10,604 nt of DNA, from positions 1 to 10,604 of the forward strand of contig CAZYPH010000080.1 of assembly GCA_964649095.1 (NCBI GenBank). Reading direction: 5' to 3'. How positions within the stretch are numbered: the first letter of the stretch is position 1; each line of letters starts with the position of its first letter. This document shows, one piece after another, positions 1-6,543 of the stretch. Origin of the DNA: CAZYPH01 sp964649095. GTDB lineage: Bacteria; Bdellovibrionota; UBA1018; UBA923. Made by a program: the position numbers and the translations under genes. The notes under the pieces were generated by a model. It did not search any database. It was not told the origin of the DNA and saw nothing but the letters and a program-made list of their open reading frames with translations.

Positions 1-309
1 CAACGAACGCGATTGTGAAACCGATGCTAAACTATCGCCCTCTTTGACACGATCACCTAACTTCGCAAATAGTTTACGCACATAACCGTTATAGGCCGGA
101 TTAATCATAGCCGTGCGATTGGCCGCAATATTGCCCTGAAACGTAGAACGTTGAATGATGTCACCACGCGCTACTTTTTTTAATCGCATATCGCCGTTAG
201 AAAACAGTTTTTTGCCGGCAAAACCCAACACTACGATGGCAACGACGACTACGGCTGCGATTTTAAATTTATTGTCTTTCCAACGACTGAAGAAATTCAA
301 AATAGTCAT
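1..309 (-). CDS. HlyD/MacA-type membrane fusion protein (efflux periplasmic adaptor), N-terminal 103 residues, truncated by window edge
   Basis: This is the periplasmic adaptor that links an inner-membrane transporter to a TolC channel. The frame is open from an ATG at 307-309 to the left edge. The visible protein has a short cytoplasmic N-terminus (MTILNFFSRWKDNKFK), one hydrophobic anchor (about residues 17-33, AAVVVVAIVVLGFAG), then a beta-strand region with VARGDII, FQGNIAANRTAMINPAYNGYV and a biotinyl-lipoyl-like stretch (LGDRVKEGDSL). The order G(D/N)I, RT..I.P, GYV, GD.V..GD.L is typical of RND/ABC adaptor N-termini. The start lies inside the end of the upstream channel gene (41-nt overlap), with AAGGGG at 316-321 six bases before the ATG, which indicates translational coupling. 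The transporter itself is not in the window, so the substrate and class (RND, MacB-like ABC or other) cannot be told. Confidence 0.85.
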   Translation of the reverse strand, partial: MTILNFFSRWKDNKFKIAAVVVVAIVVLGFAGKKLFSNGDMRLKKVARGDIIQRSTFQGNIAANRTAMINPAYNGYVRKLFAKLGDRVKEGDSLASVSQSRSL

Positions 310-1764
310 CAAAGGCCCCTTCGTTATATTTAATTTCAGCTATAGAGTTCAAGAAGTCTAAACGAAAACCATTTAACCGTACACGACCGTCCGCTAAACG
401 ATTCCACTCGGAAATCAAGTCAATATAACTGGCGCGCCCCTCGCGGTAATTGGTTTCGATTAATTTTAACGTTCTACCTTGGGTTTCTAAAACACGATTT
501 TGTAGGTCGTAACTGGCAAGTACTTGTTTTAGGCGTGCGTACTCAAAATCTAACGCCAAACGCACGCGCTCACGTTGCTGCTGCAAATCGACAATGTGTT
601 TACGTAAATTCAGATCGGCCATTTCANNNNNNNNNNAATATTGCGACTACGTAAACCCCAATCAAATATATTAAAACTAATATTCAGTAATAGACTGTAA
701 CTCGTGCGCGCTGCCTGACTGAACGCCTCGGGAGAATTGATGTAGTTGAGATTGGTATACGACATCGACCCTACCAAATCGATATTAGGCCAGTACTTGC
801 GACGCTCTATCTTCGGATCAATTTCAAAATTTTGCTGCTGTAGATGCGCCAGTTGCCATTCAAGACTTTTTTGATAACGGGCTTCCTGACGTTCATTGGC
901 AGAATCAGAAACTTTTACCAAATGCATCAATTGTTCTCTGTTATTAAAACGCTTGGCAAAAATCTCTAACAGCCGATCGTTTACCGTAACGGAATTCCAT
1001 GCAGCAACAGCAGGAACTTGTTGTTGAAGCTGTTGTAGAAGCCGATTTTTTTCTAAATGTAATTGCAACAAATCTAAATCGGCTCGGCCAGACTCTACGT
1101 CAATTCGCAGATAGTCTTGTGCGGTTCGCACACCTTCGTGCCACTGGCGTTCCCACAATATTTTCCGTTTAGAAAGCTGCTCCGCCTGATCTTGACGCAC
1201 ACGCCGCGTCTGTTCGTTTAGGATAAGATCAAAATAGAGTTTTAGAAAATCTTTAAGCTGCTTTTGGCGTGTCTGTTCTTTTTCGAGAGTCGCGATTTGA
1301 AGACGCAGAATCTGTGCATCGATTTGAAAAAGCGTTTGACCATTGTCATAAAACTTTTCACTTAACGTGAGATTTAACGACGAATACCACGGGGCCGTCG
1401 TACTTGACTGCAATAAAGTATTGTTTCCGCCGATGCTTAAATTATTCTGCAGGCCATGTGATGTCGACAAATCTAAACTCGGCAACAAACTGTATTTGGC
1501 ATTTTTTAACTGACGCTCGGCCACCTGCGTTTGCAAAACACTTTTTTCAAACTGGTAGGTAGAGCCAATAACGTTTTGTGCCTCTGTTGTAGTGACTGTA
1601 GTCTTATTACGCCCTAACCATTGGGCGATTTGACTTAAGTCAAGTGGCACAGAGTCAGGAACAGACTCTGCTCTAACACATTCTGCCATTGAACTAGACA
1701 GAGTGAGGCAAACTATTAAAAGATAGGGCAGCGTCGTATGGAAATATTTTCTATTTATATACAT
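269..1764 (-). CDS. TolC-family outer membrane efflux protein, interrupted by an assembly gap
   Basis: This is the outer-membrane channel of a tripartite exporter. The N-terminal piece (637-1764, 376 residues) starts with a signal peptide (hydrophobic core about residues 12-25, cleavage near SMA/E or VRA/E). It continues with the first TolC repeat (Q.A...LKNAKYSLLPSLDLS near residues 81-100) and the second repeat strand LNISFNIFDWGLRSRN at its end. The C-terminal piece (269-625) gives helical text (EMADLNLRKHIVDLQQQ...) and ends SLERQ. Together they make roughly 500 residues, normal for the family. The ten Ns at 627-636 fall exactly between strand and following helix, where only a few residues should be missing. 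The two pieces are out of phase over ten bases, so the real gap is probably not ten. No Shine-Dalgarno is seen before the ATG at 1764, so the transcript may be leaderless. The gene heads the exporter operon and diverges from the dehydrogenase gene. Confidence 0.88.
627..636. other. Assembly gap (10 N) inside the TolC-family gene
   Basis: Ten consecutive Ns. For the flanking reading frames to join as one gene, the missing length must be 2 modulo 3 (for example 8 or 11). Ten is therefore a placeholder or a small size error, unless the gene is truly frameshifted. Confidence 0.97.
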
Positions 1765-1774
1765 AGATATCTAT
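1763..1774. promoter_or_regulatory. 12-bp perfect palindrome (ATAGATATCTAT) overlapping the TolC-family start codon, with a -10-like box
   Basis: On the minus strand the text immediately before the ATG is TTGTATAGATATCT. TATAGA matches four of six positions of the sigma70 -10 consensus and has an upstream TG. It ends five bases before the ATG, and no Shine-Dalgarno lies between. This fits a leaderless transcript whose start region is palindromic, but no convincing -35 sits at the right distance. A second short inverted repeat (AGAC at 1787-1790, GTCT at 1797-1800) lies just upstream. Confidence 0.3.
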
Positions 1775-1831
1775 ACAAAATAATTTAGACATCAAAGTCT
1801 CGCTATTACAAACGAAACCGTTCTATTCACT

Positions 1832-1839
1832 AAAAGGAG
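1832..1839 (+). promoter_or_regulatory. Strong ribosome binding site of the SDR gene
   Basis: AAAAGGAG followed by a seven-base T-rich spacer to the ATG at 1847. It decides the start. Confidence 0.85.
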
Positions 1840-1846
1840 TTTTTTT

Positions 1847-2626
1847 ATGTCGGACACTTCTCGTTTTTCGCTAACATTTAAAGACGACGTCTGTTTTGTA
1901 ACAGGTGCTGCAAACGGAATCGGCCGCGCCACAGCCATCGCTTTTGCACAGAAGGGCGCTAAAGTAGTGTGTGTCGATACCGATGAAAAAGGTGGATTAG
2001 AAACCCACAATCTGATTCGTGCCCAAGATGGTCAGAGTTTATTTATTAAATGCGACGTGTCGAACGCCCAGCAAGTAGAGGCCGCGATTAACCAAACAAT
2101 TGCTACATATAAAAAATTAGATATTGCTTTCAACAACGCCGGTATTGAAGGTACGCCGGTGATTACTACCGAATACACCGAGGCCGCATTCGATCGCGTT
2201 CTGAGTGTGAACTTAAAAGGCGTGTGGCTGTGTATGAAATACCAAATTCCACACATGCTTAAACAAGGCCACGGGTCGATAGTAAACTGTTCGTCTATTG
2301 CCGGCTTGGTGGGCTTTCAAAACACTGCGGCGTATGTAGCCAGCAAACACGGCGTTGTGGGACTAACCAAAACAGCGGCCCTCGAATTTGCCACAGCGAA
2401 TATTCGTATTAACGCTATCTGCCCCGGGGTGATTCAAACACCGATGATTGATCGTTTCACCCAAGGCAATGCGGATGCGGCTAAAAACCTCGCCGGTGCA
2501 GCCCCAATGAAACGTGTGGGCGAGCCTGACGAGATTGCTAGTGCGGTATTATGGCTTTCATCACCGGGCGCGTCGTTCACCACGGGGCAAGCCATCGCGG
2601 TGGATGGCGGATGGGTCGCGCAGTAA
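1847..2626 (+). CDS. Short-chain dehydrogenase/reductase (SDR) family oxidoreductase, 259 aa
   Basis: This is a classical cytosolic SDR of normal length that moves hydride between a nicotinamide cofactor and an alcohol or carbonyl substrate. The glycine-rich cofactor motif TGAANGIG is at residues 19-26. The acid D44 at the end of strand beta2 (VVCVDTD) favours NAD(H) over NADP(H). NNAG is at 96-99, and the catalytic tetrad is N122, S150, Y163 and K167 (YVASK). ICPGVIQTPM and the C-terminal TTGQAIAVDGGW follow the glucose dehydrogenase/FabG-like pattern. The start is fixed by AAAAGGAG at 1832-1839, seven bases before the ATG. The spacer contains seven Ts. A flavin nitroreductase gene follows 26 nt downstream on the same strand, so the two are probably cotranscribed. 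The substrate cannot be read from the sequence. Confidence 0.93.
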   Translation: MSDTSRFSLTFKDDVCFVTGAANGIGRATAIAFAQKGAKVVCVDTDEKGGLETHNLIRAQDGQSLFIKCDVSNAQQVEAAINQTIATYKKLDIAFNNAGIEGTPVITTEYTEAAFDRVLSVNLKGVWLCMKYQIPHMLKQGHGSIVNCSSIAGLVGFQNTAAYVASKHGVVGLTKTAALEFATANIRINAICPGVIQTPMIDRFTQGNADAAKNLAGAAPMKRVGEPDEIASAVLWLSSPGASFTTGQAIAVDGGWVAQ

Positions 2627-2652
2627 AACACATTACATATAGGAAATTTAAT

Positions 2653-3318
2653 ATGAGTTCATTTGTAAATAATTCTGATGCACGTACGACGATAAAAACA
2701 GCTCTAGAGTGGCGCTACGCTACGAAACAATTTGATGCTACTCGAAAAATCGATAGCGATACGTGGGCAACGATTGAAGAATCGTTGATACTCACACCGT
2801 CTTCGTATGGCCTGCAGCCGTATCGATTTATAATCATTCAAGATAAAACGTTACTAAAGTCACTACGCGCACATTCGTGGAATCAATCACAAGTAGAAGA
2901 CTGTTCACACTACGTCGTATTTACGGCTCGAAAAACGATGACCGAAGAGAACGTCGATCGTTACGTGCAACGTATTGCCGAAGTGCGTTCGGTAGACGTT
3001 GAAACGATAAAACCCTACCGCAATATGATGGTAGGCGACGTCGTAGCCGGTCCGCGATCCGCAGTCATCGGTGAGTGGGCGGCACGCCAAGCGTATATTG
3101 CTCTAGGTAATCTTATGACCGTGGCAGCCGTGCTAGGCGTCGATGCGTGCCCAATGGAAGGTATTGATCCGGCCGCTTACGATAAATTACTCAATCTTGA
3201 GGACTCGGAGTTTCGAACAATCTGCAGCTGCGCGGTAGGTTATCGATCCGAAGACGATGGGTATGCGGCGTTTAAAAAAGTACGTTTGCCAGCCCGTGAC
3301 TTAATTCAACATATATAG
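2653..3318 (+). CDS. NfsB-like FMN-dependent NAD(P)H nitroreductase family protein, 221 aa
   Basis: This is a small FMN oxidoreductase of the nitroreductase fold. It likely reduces nitroaromatics, quinones or a similar electron acceptor with NAD(P)H, and acts in the cytosol as a homodimer. The start chosen is the ATG at 2653, with AGGA at 2641-2644 upstream. The same frame stays open back to 2551, but that stretch lies over the dehydrogenase 3' end and adds nothing family-like. RYATKQFD (residues 21-28) matches the FMN-phosphate-binding R-x-S-x-K motif, with Ala in place of Ser. TPSSYGLQPYRF (48-59), the WAARQAYIALGNLM helix and DACPMEGIDPAAYD follow the NfsB/YfkO pattern. The end AVGYRSEDDGYA...KVRLP is also typical. 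The length is close to the roughly 217 residues of E. coli NfsB. It is the second gene after the SDR and ends just before a strong terminator. Confidence 0.9.
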   Translation: MSSFVNNSDARTTIKTALEWRYATKQFDATRKIDSDTWATIEESLILTPSSYGLQPYRFIIIQDKTLLKSLRAHSWNQSQVEDCSHYVVFTARKTMTEENVDRYVQRIAEVRSVDVETIKPYRNMMVGDVVAGPRSAVIGEWAARQAYIALGNLMTVAAVLGVDACPMEGIDPAAYDKLLNLEDSEFRTICSCAVGYRSEDDGYAAFKKVRLPARDLIQHI

Positions 3319-3328
3319 TTTTTTAGAT

Positions 3329-3367
3329 ATAAAGAGCCCATCTACTTCGTGCAGATGGGCTCTTTAT
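3329..3367. terminator. Strong hairpin terminator, likely bidirectional, between convergent genes
   Basis: There is a perfect 15-bp stem: ATAAAGAGCCCATCT at 3329-3343 pairs with AGATGGGCTCTTTAT at 3353-3367, around a nine-base loop containing CTTCG. The stem has an A-run on one side and a T-run on the other in either direction. It lies 10 nt after the nitroreductase stop and downstream of the convergent small secreted protein, so it can serve both. Confidence 0.9.
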
Positions 3368-3376
3368 CAGTTGAGC

Positions 3377-3430
3377 TTAGATTGCAGGACCAACGTCCTT
3401 TAAGTAAGCGATTAAAGGCTTAATATTTCT
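3377..3430 (-). pseudogene. Possible remnant of a c-type cytochrome C-terminus (about 17 codons)
   Basis: Just downstream of the small secreted protein gene, and in another frame, the minus strand reads RNIKPLIAYLKDVGPAI followed by TAA. The pattern (hydrophobic)-x-AYLK-x-(hydrophobic)-GP resembles the last helix of class I cytochromes c. A stop codon at 3431-3433 cuts this frame, and there is no CXXCH nearby. It could be a leftover from a deletion or pure chance. Confidence is low because the match is short. Confidence 0.2.
3386..3399. repeat. Small hairpin AGGAC-caac-GTCCT
   Basis: A five-base-pair inverted repeat with a four-base loop, 19 bp past the main terminator. It has no U-tract worth the name, so it is noted only as an accessory structure within the cytochrome-like remnant. 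Confidence 0.3.
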
Positions 3431-3914
3431 TTAAACACTTACCGCTTTTCGACCACGCGCCACAACCAGACACATATCCCGAATCGTAGCTAATCGGCTC
3501 CATGGGTTTCATCGGTTCCATTGGGGCCATTGGCTTCATAGGAGTCGCTACATAACCGTCGTCATAATCAAAGTCGTTTGGTTTTTTCACGTAACCACCG
3601 TCGTAATACTTCACCACTTTAGTATAACGAGTACTCGGGGCCGGGCCACCTAAGGCAATCGTCACGCCAGGCAACATAGCCCGAATAGAAATCGCAAGCG
3701 GCGAGGGCTCTGACGTCGGTACCAACTCAACACTCTCGACCGCGTGGTCGTTATACGTTTCGCTAGTAACTGTTTTAGTCGTTGTGGTTGTCGTGATCGA
3801 CGATGTTTGCGCCTGCGCTACCGCCGTGTGCAACAACGCCAACGTTGCAAAACCCGTTAGAGTTTGGGTCGTCATTTTTAAAAGAGCACGAGATAATTTA
3901 GTTTGTGTTTTCAT
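3420..3914 (-). CDS. Small secreted protein with three D-x-GYV repeats and a Pro-Met repeat, function unknown, 164 aa
   Basis: I do not recognise a family. Residues 1-35 form a signal peptide (Lys/Arg n-region, hydrophobic GFATLALLHTAVA, cleavage at AQA/Q). A Thr-rich stretch follows at 37-50. A middle part (residues 72-95, LAISIRAMLPGVTIALGGPAP) could form a beta hairpin. After this come three copies of a Y-D-x-GYV unit (YYDGGYVK, DYDDGYVA, SYDSGYVS near 103, 116 and 142), separated by the Met/Pro repeat PMKPMAPMEPMKPMEP at 125-140. Two Cys (151 and 160) near the basic C-terminus could form a disulfide. GGAGGTT at 3924-3930 lies nine bases before the ATG and supports the start. The gene has its own upstream region between the terminator at 3993-4038 and its RBS. 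It probably acts in the periplasm or at the cell surface. Confidence 0.7.
   Translation of the reverse strand: MKTQTKLSRALLKMTTQTLTGFATLALLHTAVAQAQTSSITTTTTTKTVTSETYNDHAVESVELVPTSEPSPLAISIRAMLPGVTIALGGPAPSTRYTKVVKYYDGGYVKKPNDFDYDDGYVATPMKPMAPMEPMKPMEPISYDSGYVSGCGAWSKSGKCLKKY
3495..3542 (-). repeat. In-gene repeat coding for a Pro-Met-(Lys/Ala/Glu) array
   Basis: This 48-bp tract codes for residues 125-140 as successive PM-x units (PMKPMAPMEPMKPMEP). Tracts of this kind can change length by slippage, and they often form flexible spacers in exported proteins. Confidence 0.7.
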
Positions 3915-3923
3915 ATTAGTTAG

Positions 3924-3930
3924 AACCTCC
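3924..3930 (-). promoter_or_regulatory. Ribosome binding site GGAGGTT of the small secreted protein gene
   Basis: Near-ideal anti-16S complement nine bases from the ATG at 3914. It makes this one of the best-initiated genes in the window. Confidence 0.85.
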
Positions 3931-3992
3931 GATCGCTAGATAGAGCAATCTCGATGCCAGAGTTAACCAATTGAAATTATTGCGTTAAATGC

Positions 3993-4038
3993 AAAAAAGA
4001 ACCTGACAACCGGGGCGTACTGCCTTGGTTGTCAGGTT
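3993..4038 (-). terminator. Rho-independent terminator of the glycine-rich surface protein gene
   Basis: Inverted repeat: AACCTGACAACC at 4000-4011 pairs with GGTTGTCAGGTT at 4027-4038. It is extended inward by GGGGC/GCCTT pairs to about 17 bp with a five-base GTACT loop. Read on the minus strand, the stem is followed by CTTTTTTGC (A-run at 3993-3998 on the plus strand). It lies about 40 nt downstream of the stop of the 738-residue protein, and separates it from the next minus-strand gene. Confidence 0.9.
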
Positions 4039-4080
4039 TGGTTTGTCAGTTCCGTTTCAGGAGAACGATTTAGTGGCCAA

Positions 4081-6297
4081 TCACTGGTGTGGATACACCG
4101 GTAACATCATCCCCCGAACACTACCACCGCTTGAGGTGCCCACACCAAGCTGATAACGCACGCCTGAGATATTTGGGCCGTGGCCTTGTGGCGTATACCC
4201 CACCGACGAGAGCACAACCCCTACAACTCCGATTGATGCTCCGGGAGCCCCATCACCACCAGTTCCGCCGCGCCCGCCAGCTCCACCATTACCGCCACGA
4301 GAACCAGAGCTATTGCCGCCAAGGCGATCTGTTAAGCCATTACCACCATAACCACCAGCGCCACCAAGGCCGCCTACACCACCGGCGCCACCAGAGCCGC
4401 CCGAGCCGCCACCAGCCGTAGCAATTAGACTGTTTTGAATGCTTGAGGTTTGGTTCAAATAGGACTCGTAAGGCAAATAAAGCCCAATCGAAGCCCCGCC
4501 AGCTCTACCGCCTTCACCAGGCATACCACCCTGGCCGCAGCTCCCGCCCGAACCACCACCACCACCTGAATAAGAAGCGCAAGAATTCCATGGAGTTGGG
4601 CTACCCGTTCCAGCACAAACAGAAAGTCCGGCACCACCGCCGTTACCGCCATTACCACCAATGCCGTCACTACCCATAGTCCCGCTAGCACCACTGTAGC
4701 CGGTTAGCAAAGACAAGGTCGCTGAATTGTCGGCTGCCTGAAATGGTACTACCCCAAGAACCATAGGGTCAGCAGCCACCCCAGCCGCGCCGGGCACACC
4801 GGACGCACCTGATCGACCGTTACTAGCGCGCTGATCAAAATACATGCTCCAAACACCAATATCGAGCACCATTCGTCCGCCTGAGCCTGCTCGACGAGTG
4901 GTCATGAAGGCATCGTAATCGGACCATGACGAGTAAGTTGTAATCGCCTCACCTAACGAACCGGCTAAAAAACGGTTTGGCTCTAACCAAGTGTTAAATT
5001 CTGCATCCGACGGACCACGTCCACCGGTGCCCCCCTCACCACCACGACACAACGACGGATTTTGTGATGAAAAGCGTGGAGAAACACTGGCTCCCCCTGA
5101 GGCGGCAGCTATCCGCGCATTGACGAGCGATACGCCTGCAGTGCCCGTCATACCATTGATGCCCGCAGCACCATTCACCCCCGGTTTCCCCGGCCCACCG
5201 TTTTTACCGCGAGACACTAAAACCACTAAACGCTCTAAACGCAGGCCTGGGCAGTTGGTGCACACCAAACCAATAGACGCGGCGCCAGCCGTTGTAGAGC
5301 TAGCGACGTCGCTCGTAAGAACAAGTCCACTAATATGGGTATCCGCAAAAATGTCGCGCGAGAACGGCGAGAACGTAGTCGCCAATCGACCGTTCAAATA
5401 CAAACTCGACACGATACGGGTGATATTCGTCGGCAAGGCGACCTGGCCTGCGAAGAACTGTTCCGCGTTCACGCCATTGCTGATTAAGGTGTTTAACGAT
5501 TGCAACGAGCGTGACCTAAAGTCGGCGGCATAACCACCGTAGAGGTGCACACCTTGCTGCAGTCGAACATCCACCACACGATAGTTGCCAGCGGCCATCA
5601 AAATATTCCTGCGACCAGTGGCACGAGCGATTTCGTAGGCGCGTTGGAGGGTTACTACTGGCGTGTTGCCACTCACGCCATCATAGGAATCTGATCCACC
5701 AACGGCCCGCACATAAATATTATGCGACGCAACACCATCGACACCATCACAGTTGGCGTCAACACCAGCATCATCGATGGGGTCATTCACATCCGTAATG
5801 CGGCACGTAGATCCGCCGGAAACTACGCGAGTCTGGTCTTCAGGCAAACCCATAACCGGATCCGTTCGTGTCACTGTCGTACTCGACCCACCTGAAGGCC
5901 CTGGCGGCGGTGGTGGAGGTGGCGGCGCGCCGGTTATTTCGCCAGGCGATCCGCTCGGACCACTCGGTTCGCCGGGAAATACCGGTATGCCACCAGTTGG
6001 TCCACCGGAAGTTCCTGCCGTGGCGCCGGCACCTGATGCGGTCGTACCCGACGTACTCGTAGGTTGTTGCGTGCGCGTACCAACACGTTGGTCGTCATCA
6101 ATATTGTTGGCGCAGTTGTTACCATAAACGACCATAGTACCAAGCAACACACTCACACCCAGTACAGCACCTTGGCGCAAGACGGGTGTTTTCTGCCAAC
6201 GGTGCACTAGATTTTTGTAAACACGTTTACTGTGTTTTTTTAAACGTTTTTTAAATTTCGTTATGTGTAACTTCACGATTCCCCCAATAACCAACAT
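4081..6297 (-). CDS. Membrane-anchored beta-helix/glycine-rich repeat surface protein, 738 aa
   Basis: Large exported structural or surface protein with no known activity. Counted from an in-frame TTG at 6300, the layout is: Lys/Arg-rich N-terminal tail (11-37); one hydrophobic segment (about 44-60); a low-complexity Ser/Thr/Gly/Pro linker with eight prolines in a row (126-133); an Asp-rich calcium-type motif (DDAGVDANCDGVDG, 176-189); a DUF1565/pectate-lyase-like beta-helix opening (IYVRAVGGSDSYDG, PVVTLQRAYEIA, ILMAAGNYR, GVHLYGGY, about 195-257); and then blocks of GGxGGxG or collagen-like GxxGxxG text at 364-390, 536-560, 578-604 and 629-690. Comparable proteins are common in Myxococcota and Bdellovibrionota. 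The start is uncertain: ATG at 6297 has only weak ACGG upstream, and GTG at 6276 follows GGGGGA but only three bases away. A terminator closes the gene. Long open frames on the plus strand here are composition shadows of the Gly codons. Confidence 0.8.
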   Translation of the reverse strand: MLVIGGIVKLHITKFKKRLKKHSKRVYKNLVHRWQKTPVLRQGAVLGVSVLLGTMVVYGNNCANNIDDDQRVGTRTQQPTSTSGTTASGAGATAGTSGGPTGGIPVFPGEPSGPSGSPGEITGAPPPPPPPPGPSGGSSTTVTRTDPVMGLPEDQTRVVSGGSTCRITDVNDPIDDAGVDANCDGVDGVASHNIYVRAVGGSDSYDGVSGNTPVVTLQRAYEIARATGRRNILMAAGNYRVVDVRLQQGVHLYGGYAADFRSRSLQSLNTLISNGVNAEQFFAGQVALPTNITRIVSSLYLNGRLATTFSPFSRDIFADTHISGLVLTSDVASSTTAGAASIGLVCTNCPGLRLERLVVLVSRGKNGGPGKPGVNGAAGINGMTGTAGVSLVNARIAAASGGASVSPRFSSQNPSLCRGGEGGTGGRGPSDAEFNTWLEPNRFLAGSLGEAITTYSSWSDYDAFMTTRRAGSGGRMVLDIGVWSMYFDQRASNGRSGASGVPGAAGVAADPMVLGVVPFQAADNSATLSLLTGYSGASGTMGSDGIGGNGGNGGGAGLSVCAGTGSPTPWNSCASYSGGGGGSGGSCGQGGMPGEGGRAGGASIGLYLPYESYLNQTSSIQNSLIATAGGGSGGSGGAGGVGGLGGAGGYGGNGLTDRLGGNSSGSRGGNGGAGGRGGTGGDGAPGASIGVVGVVLSSVGYTPQGHGPNISGVRYQLGVGTSSGGSVRGMMLPVYPHQ
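5902..5925 (-). repeat. CCN microsatellite coding for eight prolines
   Basis: Eight consecutive proline codons, seen on the plus strand as GGC/GGT/GGA triplets, in the linker between the membrane anchor and the calcium-type motif. It is prone to slippage, and in the protein it is a rigid spacer. Confidence 0.8.
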
Positions 6298-6337
6298 CAA
6301 AACCGTTGGTCCCGTAGAATATTGTGAAGGAAATTGA

Positions 6338-6386
6338 TGCCGCTTGCGGCAGAATTACAGCGATTGCAATTGATCGCTATATATAG
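6338..6386. repeat. Cluster of three inverted repeats in the divergent intergenic region
   Basis: In order: TGCCGC-TT-GCGGCA (6338-6351), AGCGAT-8 nt-ATCGCT (6359-6378) and the AT-only-cored palindrome CTATATATAG (6377-6386). They sit upstream of the glycine-rich protein gene. The 20-bp AGCGAT/ATCGCT element has the size and symmetry of an operator. No regulator gene is adjacent. Confidence 0.45.
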
Positions 6387-6543
6387 TGAATAATAAATAT
6401 TAAATATTGGTATATTGTTAAAACTTTATACAGTGGCTCCTAAATTTATAGACGGTCTGCCCCTTTGGGCTCTTATTAAAACTCCTTGTTCACACACCAG
6501 GTGGTTATCCACCCCAGGTACTACTTTCCGACCGCTAAAACAC

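Noticed and set aside
155..361. Plus-strand open frame of 68 codons
   Set aside because: It lies antisense to the adaptor and channel genes, which have clear family signatures. No RBS and no recognisable sequence.
1765..1846. Promoter for the SDR operon
   Set aside because: TATTAC at 1804-1809 is the best -10, but no acceptable -35 is found at 16-18 bases. It is left uncalled.
2551..2652. Longer N-terminus for the nitroreductase
   Set aside because: It overlaps the dehydrogenase 3' end. The ATG at 2653 has an AGGA site and gives the normal family length.
4250..4680. Possible tandem DNA repeat or CRISPR-like array in the GGN-rich segment
   Set aside because: There are no regular identical repeats with unique spacers. 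The periodicity comes from Gly-Gly-x protein repeats.
4089..6127. Several plus-strand and other-frame open reading frames over the glycine-rich gene
   Set aside because: Gly and Pro codon repeats keep other frames open. Their His/Arg/Pro-rich translations have no domains or start signals.
6459..6470. GCCC-CTTT-GGGC as a terminator
   Set aside because: The stem is only four base pairs with no proper U-tract and no gene ending nearby.
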